Below, piece by piece: positions 59,515 through 64,000 of a stretch of 64,000 nt of DNA. The notes below the pieces were generated by a model. The model did not search any database, was not told where the DNA came from, and was given only the letters and a program-made list of their open reading frames with translations. Within the stretch, counting starts at the first letter, position 1; each line of letters begins with the position of its first letter. Both the position numbers and the translations under genes were made by a program. This DNA is from Deltaproteobacteria bacterium (GTDB lineage: Bacteria > Myxococcota > Kuafuiibacteriia > Kuafuiibacteriales > Kuafuiibacteriaceae): positions 1,830,001 through 1,894,000 of the forward strand of contig JACKEN010000001.1 of the NCBI GenBank assembly GCA_020632995.1. Direction: 5' to 3'.

Positions 59515-60314
59515 TGCGCAGGCTGGCCTTCATCATCGGCGGCGCGCTCCTGTTGGCCGGCTGCGAGCTCGCCCTGGACTTCGACGACCTCGCCGACCTC
59601 CCCTGCCCCTGCGACCAGGACCACGTGTGCCTGAACGCGTCGGACCGCTGCGTCCCCCGGGGCTCGGTGGAGCTGTTCAAGAGCTGCAGCACCGACACCG
59701 ACGGCCAGGGCGACGAGCTCTGCCCCCAGGGCTCGATCTGCGAGGCGGTGAACGACCTCGGCCCGCGCTGCCTGCCGAAGTGCGAGCCCACCTCGTACGC
59801 CACCCCCGAGGCGGGGATCCAGGTGGCGGCCCAGTGCCCCTACCAGGGCACCACCTGCTGGGCCACCGACCGCGGCGGGGTGTGCTCGGAGGGGGTGTGC
59901 CGCGCGAACCCGAACAACTGCCCGGTGGGCCAGGAGTGCGTGGTCTTCAACGGCGCCGGGGTGTGCTTCACCACCTGCGGCATCTACCAGCGCAACCCGT
60001 ACCCCTGCGGCAACAACGAGAGCTGCCACCCGATCGGCAGCTCCGCCGTAACCGCGTGCGTGCCCGCGGGTGAGCGGGCCCTGGGCGAGGCCTGCACCGC
60101 GGACGACCTGTGCCGCAAGCTGGATGGCACTCAGCTGAACCGGCCGATGGTCTGCGATCGGCCCTTCGCCAAGGACACCGAGATCCGGCGCTGCCTGGCG
60201 ATCTGCGAGAACGCGGGGGACTGCTTCTCACCCCAGGAGACCTGCGTGGTGGCGCGGCCCGACCTGGACCCCACCCTGGGCCTGGATCTCCTGGTCTGCG
60301 AGAGGCAGCAGTGA
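59514..60314 (+). CDS. Cys-rich secreted lipoprotein
   Basis: A 266-aa protein with signal peptide and lipobox LLAGCELA (Cys17). About 26 Cys in the mature part follow EGF- or knottin-like spacing, for example LPCPCDQDHVCLNASDRCVP, GSICEAV, GVCRANPNNCPVGQECVV and TCGIYQRNPYPCGNNESC. Such small disulfide-rich modules occur in many myxobacterial surface lipoproteins. No function is known. The stop overlaps the start of the J-domain gene (GTGA). Confidence 0.72.
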   Translation: MRRLAFIIGGALLLAGCELALDFDDLADLPCPCDQDHVCLNASDRCVPRGSVELFKSCSTDTDGQGDELCPQGSICEAVNDLGPRCLPKCEPTSYATPEAGIQVAAQCPYQGTTCWATDRGGVCSEGVCRANPNNCPVGQECVVFNGAGVCFTTCGIYQRNPYPCGNNESCHPIGSSAVTACVPAGERALGEACTADDLCRKLDGTQLNRPMVCDRPFAKDTEIRRCLAICENAGDCFSPQETCVVARPDLDPTLGLDLLVCERQQ

Positions 60315-61957
60315 TCAACCTCTCCGTCCCCGGCCAGGGCGAGCTCGGCGAGGGCACCTGGTTCTCCGAGCTCTTCCTCTCCGCCGTCCAGAGCCGCCTC
60401 ACCGGCGGGATCCTGGTGGAGGGGCTGATGGGGGCGGCGGCGGTGTTCTTCCGGGAGGGGCTCCCGGTCCACGCGGCGGGGGCGGCGTTCACCACCCACT
60501 TCCTCGGCAGCATCCTCGTCGAGATGGGCGCGTGCCAGCAGGCGCACGTGGACGACGCGGTGGCCAAGCAGGGCGCGGCGGCGGAGGCCCCGGTGCTGGG
60601 TGCAATCCTGGTTGCGGACGCCGGGGTCAGCCCGGCCGACGTCAAGCGGGCGATCCAGCGCCAGAACGTGGCGCGCCTGCAGACCCTCTTCTCGTGGGGT
60701 GAGGGCCGCTGGCAGGCCGCGCCGGGCGAGAACGCCCGCATCCGCGATCTTGGGGTGCCCACCCCGGCCTGGGGCATCTTCTTCGAGGGCCTGACGCAGG
60801 CGGCGGACGGCGAGCTGCGCGAGCTGGCAGACGGCCTCCTGGGCCGGGCGGTGCAGCTGCGGGGCGGCACCCTCGGTGTCCCGGACCACGAGCCGGGCGC
60901 GGCCGAGAAGAAGCTCATCCAGTACCTCGAGAAGCCGCGTAAGCCCGACCACCTCGAGCGGGCGATGAACAACCGGCGGCAGGTCCGTGGGTTCCTGCGG
61001 GCAGCTCAGATGCTCGAGCGCCTCACCGTGCACCCCGCGGCCAAGGCCATCGCCATCCCCAAGGCGAGCCTGGTGAAGACCACCGATCTGCCGGGGGCGG
61101 AGGCCCTGATGGCGGCGGTGGAGTCCGCCCGCCAGGCCGAGGCCGCGCCTCCCCCGAGCCGGAACGCGAGCGCCCCCCCCCGGGCCCCCGCGGCGCCCAA
61201 GGTGCACCCGATCGTGAAGGAGGTCGAGGCGCTGCACGCGGCGATCAAGACGCAGAACCACTTCGAGCTGTTGGGGGCGGACGACAAGACCTCCCCCGCC
61301 GACCTCCGCAAGCTCTTCACCGCGCTCGCCAAGAAGTACCACCCCGACGCCTTCCCCAGCGAGGTGGCGGCCGAGGTGGCGACCAAGGCCCGCGAGATCA
61401 CCGCCCGGCTCAACGAGGCCTACCAGACCCTCACCAACGACGAGAAGAAGAAGGAGTACATGCGCCTGCTCGCCGACAAGCGCATCCGCGGCGACGTCAA
61501 GAAGGTCGAGAAGGTGCGGGACGCCGAGACCAAGGCCCAGATGGGCACGGTCATGCTCCGCAAGAAGGAGTTCCGGCAGGCCCGGGAGTTCTTCAAGAGC
61601 GCGATGGAGCTCGACCCGGAGACGGCGGAGTACAAGGCCCACTATGCGTGGGCGATCTACGTGAACCCCGCCACCGACCGCGACAAGGCGGTGCAGGAGG
61701 CCTTGCCGATCTTGAAGGAGGCGCTGGCCCAGGAGGGGAAGAGCGCCGCCATCCACTTCTACGTCGGTCAGATCCAGAAGAGCCTGGGCAACGAGAAGGA
61801 CGCGCTGTTCCACTTCCGCGCCGCGGTGAGCCTGGATCCGAAGCACGGCGAGGCCCTGCGCGAGGTGCGCCTGCTCGACCTGCGGGATCAGAAGAAGAAG
61901 GACGACCCGAAGGGCTCGGGCAAGAACGGGCTGGTGTCGCGCCTCTTCAAGCGCTGA
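60311..61957 (+). CDS. DUF4388-like / J-domain / TPR protein
   Basis: A 548-aa cytoplasmic protein, GTG start. The N-terminal third (about 15-220) resembles the PATAN/DUF4388 module of predatory and gliding bacteria (SRLTGGILVEGLMGAAAVFF; repeated in the pseudokinase at 42532). A Dna J domain lies at about residues 315-385, with the intact HPD in LAKKYHPDAF, and should stimulate a DnaK ATPase. Several TPR units follow (FRQAREFFKSAMELDPETAEYK, ALFHFRAAVSLDPKHGEA). It ends with a basic tail. Together with the lipoprotein genes upstream it forms a coupled operon of three overlapping genes. The combination suggests a chaperone-adaptor in signalling or motility, which is inference. Confidence 0.83.
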   Translation: MINLSVPGQGELGEGTWFSELFLSAVQSRLTGGILVEGLMGAAAVFFREGLPVHAAGAAFTTHFLGSILVEMGACQQAHVDDAVAKQGAAAEAPVLGAILVADAGVSPADVKRAIQRQNVARLQTLFSWGEGRWQAAPGENARIRDLGVPTPAWGIFFEGLTQAADGELRELADGLLGRAVQLRGGTLGVPDHEPGAAEKKLIQYLEKPRKPDHLERAMNNRRQVRGFLRAAQMLERLTVHPAAKAIAIPKASLVKTTDLPGAEALMAAVESARQAEAAPPPSRNASAPPRAPAAPKVHPIVKEVEALHAAIKTQNHFELLGADDKTSPADLRKLFTALAKKYHPDAFPSEVAAEVATKAREITARLNEAYQTLTNDEKKKEYMRLLADKRIRGDVKKVEKVRDAETKAQMGTVMLRKKEFRQAREFFKSAMELDPETAEYKAHYAWAIYVNPATDRDKAVQEALPILKEALAQEGKSAAIHFYVGQIQKSLGNEKDALFHFRAAVSLDPKHGEALREVRLLDLRDQKKKDDPKGSGKNGLVSRLFKR

Positions 61958-61963
61958 GCGGGG

Positions 61964-62413
61964 TCAGGGGACGGCCAGCTCGATGCTGATCTCCTGGGTC
62001 ACGTTCGGGTCCACGTCGAGCTGCGCGCACCCCCCGGCCAGCGGCTCGGAGGTGGCGACGTCGATGGTCGGGTACGCGTAGACCAGGAAGCTCAGGGCCG
62101 GCGAGGTGGGCGGCGGCTCGGAGTTGACCGGGTTCGCGAGGTTCACGCGCGAGACAACCATGTCGACCCGGTTCGGGTAGGCCAGGATGTTGTCGTTCTG
62201 GGCCAGCCCGGTCGGGACCGTGCTCCACAGGGCCGCGCAGCCGTCGGAGCCGTCGGTGGGGGCCTGCCGGGTGAACACCCGGAGGGCGCGGGTCCGCAGC
62301 TCCACGTCCTCGCTGGGGAAGGTCACGTCGAGCACCACCCGGCCGATGTCCCCGCAGCCGAGGGCGGAGAGCAGAGCGAGGGGCGCGAGGGCACGGAGGC
62401 TGCGCACGAACAT
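61964..62413 (-). CDS. Small lipoprotein
   Basis: A 149-aa protein from ATG 62413; a longer in-frame start at 62443 is possible. Signal peptide and lipobox LSALGC. The body is beta-rich (GRVVLDVTFPSEDVELRTRA) and ends SIELAVP. No function is known. It lies between the stop of the J-domain gene (6 bp) and the kinase gene, on the kinase strand, and could be co-transcribed with it. Confidence 0.6.
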   Translation of the reverse strand: MFVRSLRALAPLALLSALGCGDIGRVVLDVTFPSEDVELRTRALRVFTRQAPTDGSDGCAALWSTVPTGLAQNDNILAYPNRVDMVVSRVNLANPVNSEPPPTSPALSFLVYAYPTIDVATSEPLAGGCAQLDVDPNVTQEISIELAVP

Positions 62414-62452
62414 CGATACTCGACTAACCGGGTTTCGGGCCAAGGTAAAGCC

Positions 62453-64000
62453 TCACCACTGGAACTGGAAGCGGGTGGTCCGGCCCGCCCGCACCACCCG
62501 GGTGGTCTTGTACTCCTTGCCGCCCGGACCCTTGAGCACCACCTTGTGGTTGCCGGCGGTCAGCCGGAGCTTCTGGGGGGTGCGCCCCTTGCGCTTGCCG
62601 TCCACGTACACCGTGCTCACCGGCCGGGTGTGCACCACCAGGGTCCCGGTGGGCCGAAAGCGCGGCTCGGGGATCTCGATCTCGTGCGGCCGGGGCTCGG
62701 TGATCTCGAGCGTGGTGCGGAACGGCTTGAGGCCGGGCCGGTGCACCACCACGCTCACCTCCCGATCGACCGGGATGTTCACGATCTGGTTGCCCTTCAC
62801 CTCCCCGAGGCTGGCCTCGACCCGGTAGTCCTTGTCGAAGCCCAACAGCTCGATGCTGCCGATCGCCGCCTCGAGCTCCAGCTGCAGGGTGGTGTCGGTG
62901 TTGGGCCGCACCGGGCGGTCGATGGTGATGCTGCGGTAGCCGTCGGCGCTGAGGGTGATGCGCTGCTCGCCCGCCGGGATGTCGTCCAGGATCACCGGGG
63001 GCTGCACCCGGTCCGCCAGCTTGCGCCCGCCGACGGTGACCGAGACCAGCACCGGGGGCTCCACCTCGAGCACCAGGCGCCCCGGCGGCGGCAGGATGGT
63101 GACCGGCTCCACCTCGATCGGCGGCCCCTCGGGCTCGGCCGGGACCGCCACCTCCTGCGGCTCCCCCGCCACGTCGGGCGAGGGCCAGAGCATCACCACC
63201 GCGAGCAGCAGCGCGAGGATCAGGGCGCCGCCCCCCACCCAGAGCGGCCACGGGCGCGCCCGGCGCTGGTCGGCCGGGGGCAGGAGCGAGGGATCCTCGG
63301 CCACCGACGTCTCGAGCACCGCGTCCTCCGGCTCGAGGAGCGAGGCCCGGGGGGTGGGCGCGTCCTCCGGCCGCAGGGTCGGCGTGGGGTCGGAGAGCGA
63401 GGCGCGGGGCGGGGGCGGCCGGGAGGGCTCGGAGGGGGTCCGGAGGTCCGGGGCGGGGGCGGCCACCGTCGGCAGCCCGCTCACCACGTCGCTCACGAAG
63501 GGGTTCTGGGCCTTCACCGTGGGCTCGCCCGGCCCAGCGCCGGGGCCGGACTGAGGCGGCAGGGTCCCCGGCCCGTCCATGCTGCCCTGCCGGATGAGGG
63601 GGCGGTCGCCGGGGTCGGCCGGGATCACGTCCATGGATCCCTCGTCGTCCACCAGGCGCACTCGAGGCTCGGCCTCGATCGCGACCCGGGTGACGAGCTG
63701 CTTGTAGCTCACCGAGCCGGTGCTCCCCGGCCCCGGCATCGCCACGGTCGGCGCCTCGAGCGGGGTGCCCGAGGCGAGCACCGCCTCCGCCACGCGGTCC
63801 GCCGCCTCGTCCTTGCGCTTGTCCTCCCGCATCTCCACCGCGAAGAGGTCCCGCATGAGATCGCCGAGGTCGGAGTCCACGAAGGCGGGGTAGGCCTGGT
63901 TCAGGAAGCGCCGGAGGTCGGCGTAGAGCTCCCTCGCGCTCTGGTAGCGGTCGGCGCGGTCCCGCTTGAGCGCCTTCATGCAGATGTCGTCGAGATCCTG
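62453..64000 (-). CDS. Ser/Thr protein kinase, C-terminal part with PEGA domains (cut by window edge)
   Basis: About 515 codons to the stop at 62453, open at the window end. The first residues (DLDDICMKALKRDRADRYQSA) are subdomain XI of a kinase C-lobe, so the catalytic part lies beyond the window. A disordered stretch with Pro, Thr and Asp follows, then a membrane segment (PLWVGGGALILALLLAVVMLW). Two or three PEGA domains follow (RLVLEVEPPVLVSVTVGGRK, IELLGFDKDYRVEASL, TGTLVVHTRPVSTVYVDGKRKG), then a short basic end (RTTRFQFQW). The layout matches the kinase at 50610. Confidence 0.86.
   Translation of the reverse strand, partial: QDLDDICMKALKRDRADRYQSARELYADLRRFLNQAYPAFVDSDLGDLMRDLFAVEMREDKRKDEAADRVAEAVLASGTPLEAPTVAMPGPGSTGSVSYKQLVTRVAIEAEPRVRLVDDEGSMDVIPADPGDRPLIRQGSMDGPGTLPPQSGPGAGPGEPTVKAQNPFVSDVVSGLPTVAAPAPDLRTPSEPSRPPPPRASLSDPTPTLRPEDAPTPRASLLEPEDAVLETSVAEDPSLLPPADQRRARPWPLWVGGGALILALLLAVVMLWPSPDVAGEPQEVAVPAEPEGPPIEVEPVTILPPPGRLVLEVEPPVLVSVTVGGRKLADRVQPPVILDDIPAGEQRITLSADGYRSITIDRPVRPNTDTTLQLELEAAIGSIELLGFDKDYRVEASLGEVKGNQIVNIPVDREVSVVVHRPGLKPFRTTLEITEPRPHEIEIPEPRFRPTGTLVVHTRPVSTVYVDGKRKGRTPQKLRLTAGNHKVVLKGPGGKEYKTTRVVRAGRTTRFQFQW

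Overview
The window is about 70% G+C by eye and almost completely coding. It looks like a chromosome segment of a myxobacterium or close relative (Myxococcota, formerly Deltaproteobacteria). The grounds are several Hanks-type Ser/Thr kinases with proline-rich linkers and PEGA repeats, many cysteine-anchored lipoproteins, a myxobacterial Cys-rich repeat protein, two sigma54 enhancer-binding proteins, a PilB-type ATPase, PrkA and a J-domain/TPR protein. No rRNA, tRNA, CRISPR, prophage or transposase gene was recognised. Several genes carry single-base indels, often in G or C runs, including nrdA and nrdB. I read most of these as assembly errors and annotate through them.

Layout. 1-8030 (minus): lipoprotein, TPR-like envelope protein, PHA-system protein, ribosomal protein L33, selenocysteine-containing SelD, a selenium-associated glycosyltransferase, arabinose-5-phosphate isomerase, an outer-membrane protein and RNase E/G. 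8730-13114: guaB, small membrane and lipoprotein genes, and an FHA-sigma54 activator. 13115-13710: non-coding and repeat-rich. 13711-18513 (minus): kinase, envelope proteins, dapF. 18597-22478: lipoprotein, POT peptide transporter, esterase. 22493-25943 (minus): nrdAB with a good sigma70-type promoter. 26349-28205: the most interesting part, a predicted sigma54-dependent small RNA beside a divergent NtrC-type regulator. 28192-44493: large Ig/PPC lipoprotein, cutA, a REC-REC-PilZ regulator, kbl, PilB-like ATPase, SppA, a KDPG aldolase fused to a SUOX-like domain, a TPR protein, and a pseudokinase under a predicted sigma54 promoter. 44766-50443 (minus): PrkA, an ABC exporter, MltG and an ECF sigma factor. 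50610-64000: kinase, nucleotidyltransferase, PP2C phosphatase, kinase, PEGA protein, Cys-rich lipoprotein, J-domain/TPR protein, lipoprotein and a truncated kinase.

How it fits together. Envelope and signalling functions dominate: phospho-Ser/Thr signalling (kinases, PP2C, FHA activator), sigma54 control, c-di-GMP (PilZ), type IV pilus or secretion (PilB), cell-wall metabolism (DapF, MltG, KdsD) and secreted lipoproteins. The central proposal is a small sigma54 circuit. The NtrC-like protein at 26799-28205 would bind a palindrome TTACCGCG-N6-CGYGGTAA. One copy lies about 110 bp upstream of the predicted start of a roughly 207-nt RNA (26555 to 26349, minus). That RNA has three hairpins with C-rich loops, a UCCUCC stretch and a strong intrinsic terminator. 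A second copy lies about 76 bp upstream of a near-consensus sigma54 promoter for the pseudokinase gene at 42532. Also notable are a gapped palindrome GCARG-N4-CYTGC found at least 25 times, and two families of short intergenic repeats.
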